Shown here: one piece after another, positions 54,077 through 62,628 of the stretch | Numbering within the stretch: position 1 is the stretch's first letter | How the letters are laid out: each line of letters opens with the position of its first letter | Source of the DNA: Fen-1301 sp963786395 | GTDB taxonomy: Bacteria; Bacteroidota; Ignavibacteria; Ignavibacteriales; Ignavibacteriaceae | Assembly (NCBI GenBank): GCA_963786395.1 | Contig: CAWAZD010000015.1 | Span: 1-64,000, forward strand | Direction of reading: 5' to 3' | DNA length: 64,000 nt | Translations under genes and position numbers: made by a program | Notes under the pieces: model-generated | Told to the model about the DNA's origin: nothing | Database searches by the model: none | The model's input: the letters and a program-made list of their open reading frames with translations, nothing else

Positions 54077-55324
54077 TTATGCTGTTAATCCTATTTTCAG
54101 TCGATCTTTATTTGTAATATCGAATATTTTCCTTAAAAGAATCTCATCTTTTTTAGTGAATTCAATTTTTCTTCTTGCCATTACAACTTTGGCAGTATCA
54201 AGGCATTTTTCAATATCATAGGTTTGAAGATCATCCTTACCTCCCCAGGTAAATGATGGAAGATATTTGTCTGGAAAACCAGATCCATAAATGTTACACG
54301 ACACACCCACTACAGTACCAGTGTTAAACATAGTATTTATTCCTGATTTTGAATGGTCTCCCATAATAAGTCCGAGAAACTGTGTTCTGGTATTAACTAA
54401 TTCCCCGTGAACATAAGACTTAACAAATCCATAATTATTCCTTAAATCAGAGCAGTTGGTATCGGCACCTAAATTTATCCAGCTACCAAGGTATGCATGA
54501 CCAATAAATCCTTCATGTTGTTTATTTGAATATGACATTATAATAGAGTCTTCGACTTCACCGCCCACTTTACAAACATCACCGATAGTAACATTCTCAT
54601 AAATTTTTGCCAGACTTTTTATTATTGAGTTGTTGCCAATATAAACCGGGCCTATTATAACGGAGTTGGGATAAATTGAACTATTGTTACCTATATATAT
54701 AGCACCATTCGAAGCATCTAATACAACTCCTGGTTTAATCACAGTGTTTTGTCCAATGAATATTTTTTCTTTATTAATAAAATGTACGCCATTATATTCG
54801 CGACTGGAAGAATTATATTCCCCAATAATATCAAGATCAGAGATTAATTCAGTGTTATGTTCCCTGATAATATCCCACATAAATTTAATTGTTCTGACTT
54901 CAACTTTTTCTTTTCGGATTGAGGGGAATGACGCAAGATCAGGGAGGTGTGTTAAATGATTTTTAAATTCCTTTAAATTACTTCCTGATAAACGAGCAGC
55001 AACAACCATATCATCTTTTAAATAGAGCTTATCAGAATCCTTCAATGGAATAATAGAGGCAAGGTTTTTATCGGCAATAATCCTGGAATTTATAAAAAGG
55101 CAATCATCATCTTCAATTTGATTTATACTGGTTCCCGGATATTTGTCTTTAATAATTGGAACTATGTAATCCCGGCAATACAACGAATAACGAATACCTG
55201 GATAAACTCGCAGTATTTTTTCTTTAAGTGAGGAACTTCCGCAAATCAGATCAAAAACCCCTCTTGTAAAAATCAGGGGTTCCAGGGAGGTAACTTGATT
55301 ATCTTCAAATATACAAAGCTGCAT
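54077..55324 (-). CDS. GlmU-like sugar nucleotidyltransferase/acetyltransferase (TIGR03991 type)
   Basis: 415 residues. It lacks the usual LAAGxG start and opens MQLCIFEDNQVTSLEPLIFTRG, the mark of the Bacteroidota/Chlorobi alternative GlmU-like family. A small nucleotidyltransferase-like region (1-170) is followed by hexapeptide repeats of a left-handed beta-helix (about 185-340: AIYIGNNSSIYPNSVIIGPVY, SINLGADTNCSDLRNNYG-like, GLIMGDHSKSGIN). It may supply UDP-GlcNAc or another amino sugar nucleotide. A classical GlmU-like enzyme is encoded 14 kb away, so the two may split the two reactions. Confidence 0.85.
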   Translation of the reverse strand: MQLCIFEDNQVTSLEPLIFTRGVFDLICGSSSLKEKILRVYPGIRYSLYCRDYIVPIIKDKYPGTSINQIEDDDCLFINSRIIADKNLASIIPLKDSDKLYLKDDMVVAARLSGSNLKEFKNHLTHLPDLASFPSIRKEKVEVRTIKFMWDIIREHNTELISDLDIIGEYNSSSREYNGVHFINKEKIFIGQNTVIKPGVVLDASNGAIYIGNNSSIYPNSVIIGPVYIGNNSIIKSLAKIYENVTIGDVCKVGGEVEDSIIMSYSNKQHEGFIGHAYLGSWINLGADTNCSDLRNNYGFVKSYVHGELVNTRTQFLGLIMGDHSKSGINTMFNTGTVVGVSCNIYGSGFPDKYLPSFTWGGKDDLQTYDIEKCLDTAKVVMARRKIEFTKKDEILLRKIFDITNKDRLKIGLTA

Positions 55325-55453
55325 CTTGATTCTATATTTTATTTAAGATAGTAATTTAATGCTTTTTTAGGAAAGAATCCTGATGATAAAAGAGTTGTTA
55401 TTCTATGGACGAAAGTTATAATTTACCGTTTTAATCACTATTATAGGGGGAAT

Positions 55454-55482
55454 AAAAAAAAAGCCGGTATACCGGCTTTTAA
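55454..55482 (-). terminator. terminator of rpmE
   Basis: Perfect 22-bp palindrome AAAAGCCGGTA/TACCGGCTTTT (55459-55480). On the minus strand it is followed by seven further T residues, 25 bases after the rpmE stop. Confidence 0.85.
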
Positions 55483-55507
55483 CTTTTTCTGAATAACAAA
55501 TAGTTTG

Positions 55508-55753
55508 TTATTTTTTTGCATATTTCTTATTGAATTTCTCTACCCTACCTGCAGTATCCATAAGTTTTTGCTTGCCTGTAAAGAATGGGTGAGAGCCGCT
55601 GGAAATTTCAAGTTTGACTAAGGGGTAAGTGTTTCCATCAGTCCATTGAATGGTCTCGCTAGTTTTTATTGTTGAACGTGTCAGAATCGAAAATTCGCTT
55701 GAAACATCGTGAAAAACTACCGGTCTATACTCCGGGTGAATGCCTTTTTTCAT
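55508..55753 (-). CDS. rpmE2: 50S ribosomal protein L31 type B
   Basis: 81 residues, MKKGIHPEYRPVVFHDVSS, ISSGSHPFFTGKQKLMDTAGRVEKFNKKY. It lacks the CxxC zinc pair of type A L31, which marks it as the zinc-independent B form that replaces the A form under zinc limitation in many bacteria. No Zur-like operator was recognised upstream. Confidence 0.95.
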   Translation of the reverse strand: MKKGIHPEYRPVVFHDVSSEFSILTRSTIKTSETIQWTDGNTYPLVKLEISSGSHPFFTGKQKLMDTAGRVEKFNKKYAKK

Positions 55754-55997
55754 GTTATGAACCTGTCTAAGTTTTTTATATTAAGTAACTTTAAATATAA
55801 TTATTACTGTCATATTTACCAAATAAAAAAGTATGAGTATTGTGATAAATTGGAATATCTAAATTTAATTCTATGGGAAAATATGCAAAATACCAATCCG
55901 AACAGTTGTCTTTCTGTCGTATTACGGGTATTGATCTCATTATTAAGGTTTGATTAAATAAAGGAATTGCGCTGCAAATGCGCTCGAAATGCCTATT

Positions 55998-56498
55998 TCA
56001 TCTATCTTTTGTAAGGTTTTCCTTAAAATATTCCCTGATTTGTGATTTCAAATTGTTAATTCTTATTCTATCAGCGTTCGTTAACCGGATTTGGAGGAAA
56101 TTTAATCCCTCCTTATTTATCGCAAATGATTGATTTAATGAAGCTTCATTTAAGTTAGGGTTTTGCTTTGAAATGTCTTGAATTTGAATATTATTATCTG
56201 AATTTAATTTTTCTCTTATTTTAGGAGTAATAAGGAAAGGATTCTCCGGTTCGGAAGAGTTGATATTAATTACAAAAAAGAATATAACAGCAACAAGTGC
56301 TCCAATTGAAGGGATAATCCTTGCAGGCAAGAGAATATTTTCCCACCAACTGATTTTCTCAACAACGTTATAATTGTTGGAGTTGATTCTTCTCATCAAG
56401 GCTGCTTCAAATCCCGGAGGAGCATAAACTTTTGGGGTGTGTTTTAGCAGATTTATTATACTTTTGAAGCGAATTTCATCGTCATCCGGTATTAGCAT
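55998..56498 (-). CDS. putative anti-sigma factor, single-span membrane protein
   Basis: 166 residues, one membrane helix (about 60-77: IPSIGALVAVIFFFVINI) after a cytoplasmic N-terminus (FKSIINLLKHTPKVYAPPGFEAALMRRIN), then a periplasmic tail. It starts four bases after the ECF sigma stop, the usual place for its anti-sigma factor, and has the right orientation. It has no HxxxCxxC zinc motif, so it is not of the ZAS type. The assignment rests on context and topology. Confidence 0.6.
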   Translation of the reverse strand: MLIPDDDEIRFKSIINLLKHTPKVYAPPGFEAALMRRINSNNYNVVEKISWWENILLPARIIPSIGALVAVIFFFVININSSEPENPFLITPKIREKLNSDNNIQIQDISKQNPNLNEASLNQSFAINKEGLNFLQIRLTNADRIRINNLKSQIREYFKENLTKDR

Positions 56499-56502
56499 TT
56501 AG

Positions 56503-57090
56503 TCATTCCTTATAAATATCCTTCAACATTTTCTGTAATTGAGCTCTTCCCCTATTAATTCTTGATTTTACTGTTCCCACAGCTATACCAGTTACCTCAG
56601 AAATCTCTTCGTAAGATAATTCCTGAATATCCCTTAATATTACCATTTCACGGTAAGCATCAGAAACCTTAAGAAGAGCTTTTTGTATAATTTCATTTTT
56701 GATTCCACTGTCCGTAATAATATCAGGGCGCATACTTTCATCCGGAATATCAAATGTTTCATCATCTTCTTTCATCGAATTGATAGAAAAAACATTCCTT
56801 CTTTTGCGTCTCTGATACTCTGTTCTAGCAAGGTTACCTGCAATAGTGTAAATCCAAGTAGAGAACTTTGCAATTGATTTATAGGAATCTTTATTCCTGT
56901 AAACTTTGATCATGGTTTCCTGAACAATATCGACACAAGCTTCATAATCTCCTAAAAACCTGTAAACATAATTAATAAGAGGATTCTTATATCTTTGCAC
57001 CAATAATTCATATGCCTTAATCGTATTATTCTGCTGAAATTCAAGAATCAGTTCTTCATCAGTAAAATCGCTGAGGTTTTTATCAGTCAA
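56503..57090 (-). CDS. ECF-family RNA polymerase sigma factor
   Basis: 195 residues. Sigma-2 region with YKNPLINYVYRFLG, VDIVQETMIKVYRN and FSTWIYTIAGNLARTEYQRR, and sigma-4 region with VILRDIQELSYEEISEVTG and GTVKSRINRGRAQLQKML. RpoE-like. Likely held inactive by the membrane protein encoded downstream and released by an envelope signal. Confidence 0.95.
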   Translation of the reverse strand: MTDKNLSDFTDEELILEFQQNNTIKAYELLVQRYKNPLINYVYRFLGDYEACVDIVQETMIKVYRNKDSYKSIAKFSTWIYTIAGNLARTEYQRRKRRNVFSINSMKEDDETFDIPDESMRPDIITDSGIKNEIIQKALLKVSDAYREMVILRDIQELSYEEISEVTGIAVGTVKSRINRGRAQLQKMLKDIYKE

Positions 57091-57208
57091 AATTTCCTTG
57101 TTATACTTTAATTATATTGAATTGTTTCAAACTAATTGCGTTAAAATAGTCATAATATTAAAAAAAAGGGGTGTTACCCTAGTTTATCCATAAAATAATA
57201 TAAAATAA

Positions 57209-58219
57209 TTATTTAAGAACTTCTGTAATTAGTGCTGTAAAAAGGGTTTTGGGGTCAGAGGAGGTTGTTTTTAGTTGAATATCAGTATATAATAATTCAT
57301 TTAATGCCCGATAAATGTCATTATCTGAATAATTTTGCCGAGCTGAAACATAATTTTTATAATAAAACGGGTGTGTACCGACAATCCTTGCAGCTTGTGA
57401 ATCAGGTATTTTTTCTTTCATTTCATTGATACGGGATAGCCCTGTAAAATATTTTGTAAGCATGGCAATGATGAAGACCGGTTCCACAACGTGATCGAGA
57501 AGATTATAAAGAATTTTAGCAGATTGCACTTTGTTCTTTTTACCAAGAGCTTCCTGTAGGTCAAAGATGGTAAATTCTTTAAGATCAGTAGAAAGAGCAA
57601 TTATGGAAGAAAAATCAATCTCTTTTTTTTGTCCTAAAAATATAAATATTTTTTCTAACTGATCTTCAAGCAACGCCCTGTTAGCACCCGATATTTCCAT
57701 TAACAAATGTGCATTATCTCTTGATAATTCTTTTCCCATATTCTTAGCTAATTCAACAAGCCAATCGGTCAGATTTTCACCTTTCAACTCTTTAGCCTCG
57801 AATATATAACCATTAGTGATCAATGTTTTGTATGGTTCGGAATCCGAATTTTGTATAACCCCATTATGTATAAATGTAATTGTAGTAAATTCTGGAGGGT
57901 TATTTGCATAAGAACTAAGAGATTTTTTATCTTTTATTTTTTCAAATTCTTTTATCAGTAAAAACTTCCTCCCTAAACCAAATGGGAAAGATGATGCCGT
58001 ACTTAATAGTTGAGGCAGATTTATATCATCACCATAAAATATTTCCTTATCAAAATCAGAGCCTATTAGTGGATTTATTGACCTAGATAATTTCCTAACT
58101 GCTTCATTAATACTGAACGAATCGACGCCAAAAAAAAAATAAACTGGAAGAAACTTATCTTTAGAGAAAGACTTGTAAGCTTCCAGTATTGAAGGGATAT
58201 GTTCTTTACTCTTTGCCAA
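57209..58219 (-). CDS. holA: DNA polymerase III delta subunit
   Basis: 336 residues, full length. Matches the HolA pattern: a YFFFGVDSFSINEAVRKL opening, an acidic NTP-like fold, GANRALLEDQLEKIFIF, LQEALGKKNKVQSAKILYNLL, and a collar-domain end ending in LKTTSSDPKTLFTALITEVL. It opens the sliding clamp as part of the loader. A six-base gap to the cyclophilin gene at 58,226 and no own promoter seen suggest co-transcription. Confidence 0.9.
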   Translation of the reverse strand: MAKSKEHIPSILEAYKSFSKDKFLPVYFFFGVDSFSINEAVRKLSRSINPLIGSDFDKEIFYGDDINLPQLLSTASSFPFGLGRKFLLIKEFEKIKDKKSLSSYANNPPEFTTITFIHNGVIQNSDSEPYKTLITNGYIFEAKELKGENLTDWLVELAKNMGKELSRDNAHLLMEISGANRALLEDQLEKIFIFLGQKKEIDFSSIIALSTDLKEFTIFDLQEALGKKNKVQSAKILYNLLDHVVEPVFIIAMLTKYFTGLSRINEMKEKIPDSQAARIVGTHPFYYKNYVSARQNYSDNDIYRALNELLYTDIQLKTTSSDPKTLFTALITEVLK

Positions 58220-58225
58220 GGTAAA

Positions 58226-58726
58226 TTATTTTTCTTCGATTATTATTTCTTCCATTACTACATCTTTAACTGGTTTATCGTTAACCGCTTTTGTTTTGCC
58301 AATTGCCTTAACGACATCCATTCCCGAGATTACCTGGCCGAATATTGTATGATGATCATTGAGCCAAGCAGTAGCAGCCAAAGTAATAAAAAACTGACTT
58401 CCGTTAGTACCGGGACCCGCATTTGCCATAGCAAGCAGTCCTTCTTTATCAAACCTAAGTTTTGGAGTGAATTCATCATTAAAGTTGCCTCCCCAAAGGC
58501 TTTTGCCACCACGTCCAGTACCGGATGGATCACCTCCCTGAATCATAAAGCGATCAATAACTCTATGAAAAATCACACCTTTGTAGTAATTATTTTTTGC
58601 CAGCCCGGTGAAATTTTCAACTGTTTTGGGCGCTTCTTCCGGGAAAAGTTCAATTTCAAACTTTCCCATGTTTGTTTTTATAGTCGCTATTGTTTTTTTA
58701 TTAGCATTTATTAAACTGTCTGTCAT
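58226..58726 (-). CDS. cyclophilin-type peptidyl-prolyl isomerase, cytoplasmic
   Basis: 166 residues with no signal peptide. Cyclophilin signature IFHRVIDRFMIQGGDPSGTG and MANAGPGTNGSQFFITL, with HTIFGQVISGMDVV. Catalytic Arg in FHRV and Phe/Gln of FFITL are present. Sequence is close to the next gene, which has a signal peptide, so the pair likely serves cytoplasm and periplasm. Confidence 0.94.
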   Translation of the reverse strand: MTDSLINANKKTIATIKTNMGKFEIELFPEEAPKTVENFTGLAKNNYYKGVIFHRVIDRFMIQGGDPSGTGRGGKSLWGGNFNDEFTPKLRFDKEGLLAMANAGPGTNGSQFFITLAATAWLNDHHTIFGQVISGMDVVKAIGKTKAVNDKPVKDVVMEEIIIEEK

Positions 58727-58864
58727 TTTTTTCCTTATTTATATTTGTTCTTCAATTTGCAAGAGTAATCCTTTTAAATCTAATAGCTTTTCGGTTCAAT
58801 CACTAAAAAGGCGGGCAAATGTATTCAATCCTGTCAGTTCCATTTTAGATTCTAACCTTTCTCT

Positions 58865-59437
58865 TTACCTGTATTCAATAACAACATCTTTCATGACAAC
58901 ATCTTTGACTGGTTTGTCGCCTGGTTTAGATGTTTTAACTTTTCCAATAGCATTAACCACATCCATACCTTTAATTACTTTTCCGAAAATAGTGTGGTGT
59001 CCATTCAGCCAGGGAGTTGGTGCAAGTGTTATAAAAAACTGACTACCATTAGTTCCAGGACCTGCATTAGCCATTGCCAATATACCCGGCTTATCAAAAA
59101 TTAGTGACGGAACTATTTCATCTTCAAATTTACTACCCCAAGCGCTCTCACCACCACGTCCTGTTCCGGTTGGATCTCCTCCCTGGATCATGAAATTTGC
59201 TATGACTCTATGAAAAATAATGCCTTTATAATATCCTTTCTTTGCGAGTTGAACAAAGTTATCTACTGTTTTAGGAGTTTCTTTGGCGGTTAGATCGATT
59301 TCAACATCGCCCATATTTGTTTTAATAACGGCAATTGTTTTTTTATCTTTTTTAGCTGTAGTAGTTCCTTTCTTATTTTGCGCATTTACTCCAACGAGTA
59401 TAGACAGAAGCAGTATTAAGATTGTTATGTTTTTCAT
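58865..59437 (-). CDS. cyclophilin-type peptidyl-prolyl isomerase, exported
   Basis: 190 residues. N-terminal signal peptide (NITILILLLSILVGVNAQ) and then a cyclophilin domain with VIFHRVIANFMIQGGDPTG-like core and MANAGPGTNGSQFFITLAP. It should help fold exported proteins. Paralog of 58,226-58,726; it starts eight bases after the uppP stop codon, so both probably share a transcript with uppP. Confidence 0.94.
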   Translation of the reverse strand: MKNITILILLLSILVGVNAQNKKGTTTAKKDKKTIAVIKTNMGDVEIDLTAKETPKTVDNFVQLAKKGYYKGIIFHRVIANFMIQGGDPTGTGRGGESAWGSKFEDEIVPSLIFDKPGILAMANAGPGTNGSQFFITLAPTPWLNGHHTIFGKVIKGMDVVNAIGKVKTSKPGDKPVKDVVMKDVVIEYR

Positions 59438-59445
59438 TTTACCTC

Positions 59446-60294
59446 CTATGGTTGAATATAATTAGAATATAAAAGTGTAAGGATAATAATCCCTAATGCA
59501 ATCCTGTAATAGATAAAAATAAAAGTAGAGTTCTTTTTTAAAAACTTTAGAAGCAAATCGATCGCAAGATACCCGCTGATTGCAGCAACAACTGTAGCTA
59601 CAACCATATTTACGGCCATATCAGCGTGTACAAATTTAATGCTTTCTTTAATTTCAAGAAGTCCGCTGGCAAAAACAGCGGGCATACTTAAGAGGAAAGA
59701 GAAACGTGCGGCAGATTCCCTGGTAAGTCCCAAGAACAAACCACCGGTAATTGTAGTGCCTGATCTTGAAGAGCCAGGTATAAGGGCAAAGCATTGTGCA
59801 ATACCAATGATCAAAGCATCTATTATTGTTATATCCTTAATCTCTTTTTTGAATTTAGCCGTTTTTTCTGCTATAGCAAGTATGATGGCAAGAACTATTA
59901 AACTTATTGAAATAACCCACAAATCTTTAGTAAGGTTACCCTCTATAATTTTCTTAAATCCCAAACCGATAATTACGACAGGTATAGTACCAACAATTAT
60001 TAACCAGCCGAGACGTGAGTCCTGACTCTGTTCCGAAAACTTTTTTCTTTTAGTAAGATTTTCAGAAAAGAACGATTTAATGATGTTTATTATATCTTTA
60101 AGAAAATAGAGAAGTACTGCCAATAAAGTTCCGAGTTGAATAACAGCGATGAAAGCTGTCCAATGTTCCGGGTTTGCAGGGTCAATTAGATTAAGAAGTT
60201 TACCCGCGAGCGTTAAATGTCCTGTACTACTTATTGGTAGAAATTCAGTTATACCCTGAATCAGCCCCAGAACTATTGCCTCAATAATATTCAA
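59446..60294 (-). CDS. uppP: undecaprenyl-diphosphatase
   Basis: 282 residues, about eight membrane helices. Recycles undecaprenyl pyrophosphate for cell wall and polysaccharide carriers. Motifs GLIQGITEFLPISSTGH (catalytic Glu and Ser) and IPGSSRSGTTITGGLFLGL (Arg) are intact. Overexpression of this family gives bacitracin resistance. Located between a beta-barrel protein gene and the exported cyclophilin gene, all on the minus strand. Confidence 0.96.
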   Translation of the reverse strand: MNIIEAIVLGLIQGITEFLPISSTGHLTLAGKLLNLIDPANPEHWTAFIAVIQLGTLLAVLLYFLKDIINIIKSFFSENLTKRKKFSEQSQDSRLGWLIIVGTIPVVIIGLGFKKIIEGNLTKDLWVISISLIVLAIILAIAEKTAKFKKEIKDITIIDALIIGIAQCFALIPGSSRSGTTITGGLFLGLTRESAARFSFLLSMPAVFASGLLEIKESIKFVHADMAVNMVVATVVAAISGYLAIDLLLKFLKKNSTFIFIYYRIALGIIILTLLYSNYIQP

Positions 60295-60303
60295 TATATC
60301 CTC

Positions 60304-60945
60304 CTAAAAAATATAAGTTATTCCAAGTGTGAGACCCAAAGAAAAGGAATTAAAATTAACATCCTTTTGTACACTGGTATTGTATAAAGAAATACCGTTG
60401 TTTTTAGGTGTGCCATTAATATCATACCTGATATCGCCAGTAATATTGGCAAAAAAATTAGTGCTTAAAGCTGTATTACCCATGGCTCTAAGTAAAATTC
60501 CAAAACCGATTGATTTATATGTGCTATTAAAGGGTAGATTTGTAACATTAACATCGGTAAACCTTATACCTAAACCTCCTCCGAATTTAAAATTATATCC
60601 TAGACCTTCAATAACATAATAATTTGTAATTGTAGGCATCAGAATACCGTAAGTCATATTATATTGACCATTGTATGTGAAAGTATAGGAGTTATACAGG
60701 TAGGCAAGTTCAATCCCTATTTCATAATTTTCTGCTTCTCTTACATCAACTTCACCTGAAAAGATAACAGCAGTTGCAAAACTTCCTATTTGATTATCAG
60801 GAGGGGCAAAATGGCCATCATTAAGATAATCTTTGAGAGAAGGGATACTTATAAGATTTATTCCCATCCCCCCTCTAACAGAAATCTGAGGCAGGGCAAT
60901 ATTACTAATAAACAATAGAAGTAAGCAACTAAAAGTTTTTTTCAT
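60304..60945 (-). CDS. outer-membrane beta-barrel protein
   Basis: 213 residues with a signal peptide (KKTFSCLLLLFISNIALPQ) and alternating amphipathic strands (YEIGIELAYLYNSYTFTY, FGGGLGIRFTDVNV, FSLGLTLGITYIF), ending in a C-terminal aromatic residue (Phe) as in outer-membrane barrels. About eight strands, OmpW/OmpX-sized. No ligand or family is assigned. Its ATG overlaps the stop of the flippase-like gene by one base (TAATG). Confidence 0.75.
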   Translation of the reverse strand: MKKTFSCLLLLFISNIALPQISVRGGMGINLISIPSLKDYLNDGHFAPPDNQIGSFATAVIFSGEVDVREAENYEIGIELAYLYNSYTFTYNGQYNMTYGILMPTITNYYVIEGLGYNFKFGGGLGIRFTDVNVTNLPFNSTYKSIGFGILLRAMGNTALSTNFFANITGDIRYDINGTPKNNGISLYNTSVQKDVNFNSFSLGLTLGITYIF

Positions 60946-61994
60946 TATTCATCCAGATCCGCTTTGATAATTTTTCTTAATTTAAGGTGTTTATTATTCA
61001 ACAAAATAAACATTATAATGGAAATTAAAATAATTAAAAAATAATTAATGATATGAGTTAAAAACGCGTAGGCCAGACTAACCTCCTGGTTAAAACCAAA
61101 CAATAACACAAGAGTTGAGGTAGCAAGGATGTGATATGACCCGGTGCCACCAGGTGTTGGAATAGCAACACCTATTGAACTAATTGCCATAACTATCCAG
61201 CCCATTTCAAAAGTCACAGGTTTAATATTCTGCATCCCAATAGTAAAAAATCCTATATAAGAATTGAAAGCATAAAGAAGCATAATGGCAATACTTAACA
61301 AGATAGTTTGTATGTAATTTTTTGTGCCTTTGAGGCTTCCAAAACCTTGAGTAAGCATTTCGAAAACATAAGCGGACTTACTCGCTAGCCCCAGCGAAAA
61401 CCTGGACAAAACCCGAATAATGATGTTGTAAAATCTTTCCTTTAATTTTATTGTTAGATATAGGAATATTATTCCTAAAGTTAAAGCAACAAAGGAGATA
61501 TAAAGTGTTGATCTGAGCCAGGGGAAATTTCTAAATATGTCGGCAGACATCCAAACTGAAATAACGATGGTTAAACCAAAAAACAAAAGATCAATTATCC
61601 GCTCGACAATTACTGTCCCCAGCATTGATGAACGTGATAGACCTTCCCATTTCCCGATTAGAACAGCACGAGAAATTTCACCAACCCTTGGTAGTACACA
61701 ATTTACTCCGTACCCTATCATCAAAGCACCAAAAAGATTTTTAATTGAGACATCTTTTTTGACGGTATTAAGCATTACTTTCCATCTTAATGCTCTGAGA
61801 TAATGAGCAAATAAGGTTATAACAATAAAAATAAGAATCCAATAATAGGAAGGATTAGACACATAATGAAAAACTTTACCGAGGTCGCTATTGCGAAACG
61901 CAAAGTATAAAAATATTATACTCAAAAATAATGAGAGAACAATATTAAGCGCTCTCCTAAAATTTTCTTTTCTTTTATTATTTCCTGAGGTCAA
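60945..61994 (-). CDS. LPG-synthase-TM / flippase-like membrane protein (UPF0104)
   Basis: About 349 residues with some eight membrane helices. The family (lysylphosphatidylglycerol synthetase TM region, AglD-like, PF03706) shows LRALRWKVML, LFGALMIGYGVNCVLPRVGE and the GGTGSYHILATSTLVLLF end. Role in lipid or lipid-linked sugar transfer is uncertain. The longest frame to 62,090 would overlap lolA by 113 bases; a TTG at 61,994 after GGAAGGAACC gives a modest 17-base overlap and is preferred here, though the start is unsure. Confidence 0.82.
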   Translation of the reverse strand: MTSGNNKRKENFRRALNIVLSLFLSIIFLYFAFRNSDLGKVFHYVSNPSYYWILIFIVITLFAHYLRALRWKVMLNTVKKDVSIKNLFGALMIGYGVNCVLPRVGEISRAVLIGKWEGLSRSSMLGTVIVERIIDLLFFGLTIVISVWMSADIFRNFPWLRSTLYISFVALTLGIIFLYLTIKLKERFYNIIIRVLSRFSLGLASKSAYVFEMLTQGFGSLKGTKNYIQTILLSIAIMLLYAFNSYIGFFTIGMQNIKPVTFEMGWIVMAISSIGVAIPTPGGTGSYHILATSTLVLLFGFNQEVSLAYAFLTHIINYFLIILISIIMFILLNNKHLKLRKIIKADLDE

Positions 61995-62598
61995 TAATGT
62001 TGGTTCCTTCCGGAGGAGAAAAAGTGAACTTTGAGTCAGGAAGACTCTGATTAAGTTTATAATTGGATAATTGAAAATCCATATTGGCACCCGATAGATT
62101 CTCTACTATAATTCTTGCTATACGGTTATCCGGGTTTAGCCATATTCTTGCTTTCTTAAAATCAAGGTTACTTTCCTTTCGAGGTACAAGGACAAGCAAT
62201 ACCTGCCCATCTTCATTTTCTATACTTACAACAGATTTTGATGGATAGTCAAATATAAATTTATCAAGTGAGAAATAGGATGGATCGTCAGAGGAAACTC
62301 TAGTAATAACTACTTTTTTCTGAGATTTATTATAATTCCAAAGTGTAATACCATCTGAAATGATTGTTGAGTTTCTTAATTCCAGTCTTAATTTATTCCC
62401 TTTAGAGTATTGAATTTTTCCAGCAACATTAGATTTTTCATTTAGAAATTGTTTGAAATCTGCCGTAAAATTATTTAAAGAATTATATTTCCTTTGAACA
62501 ATTGAAAGCAAACCTTTACTATTGTCCTGGGCAGTTATGGGTATAACAAGAACCAAAAGCAGGATAATATTTTTAATCAAATTATTCATATTAGGCAT
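61978..62598 (-). CDS. lolA: outer-membrane lipoprotein carrier protein LolA-like
   Basis: 206 residues with a signal peptide (cleavage near ITAQDNS). LolA-like fold: FTADFKQFLNEKS, AGKIQYSKGNKLRLEL, WNYNKSQKKVVI and the C-terminal FTFSPPEGTNIIDL. It ferries lipoproteins through the periplasm to the outer membrane, useful for the several lipoproteins in this window. It lies 30 bases after the ftsK stop. Confidence 0.87.
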   Translation of the reverse strand: MPNMNNLIKNIILLLVLVIPITAQDNSKGLLSIVQRKYNSLNNFTADFKQFLNEKSNVAGKIQYSKGNKLRLELRNSTIISDGITLWNYNKSQKKVVITRVSSDDPSYFSLDKFIFDYPSKSVVSIENEDGQVLLVLVPRKESNLDFKKARIWLNPDNRIARIIVENLSGANMDFQLSNYKLNQSLPDSKFTFSPPEGTNIIDLRK

Positions 62599-62628
62599 AA
62601 CACAAATTATTATAAAGACGTTATCTAA

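Noticed and set aside
60945..62090. start of the flippase-like gene at 62,090
   Set aside because: It would overlap lolA by 113 bases and add a non-conserved N-terminus; the TTG at 61,994 is more economical though not proven.
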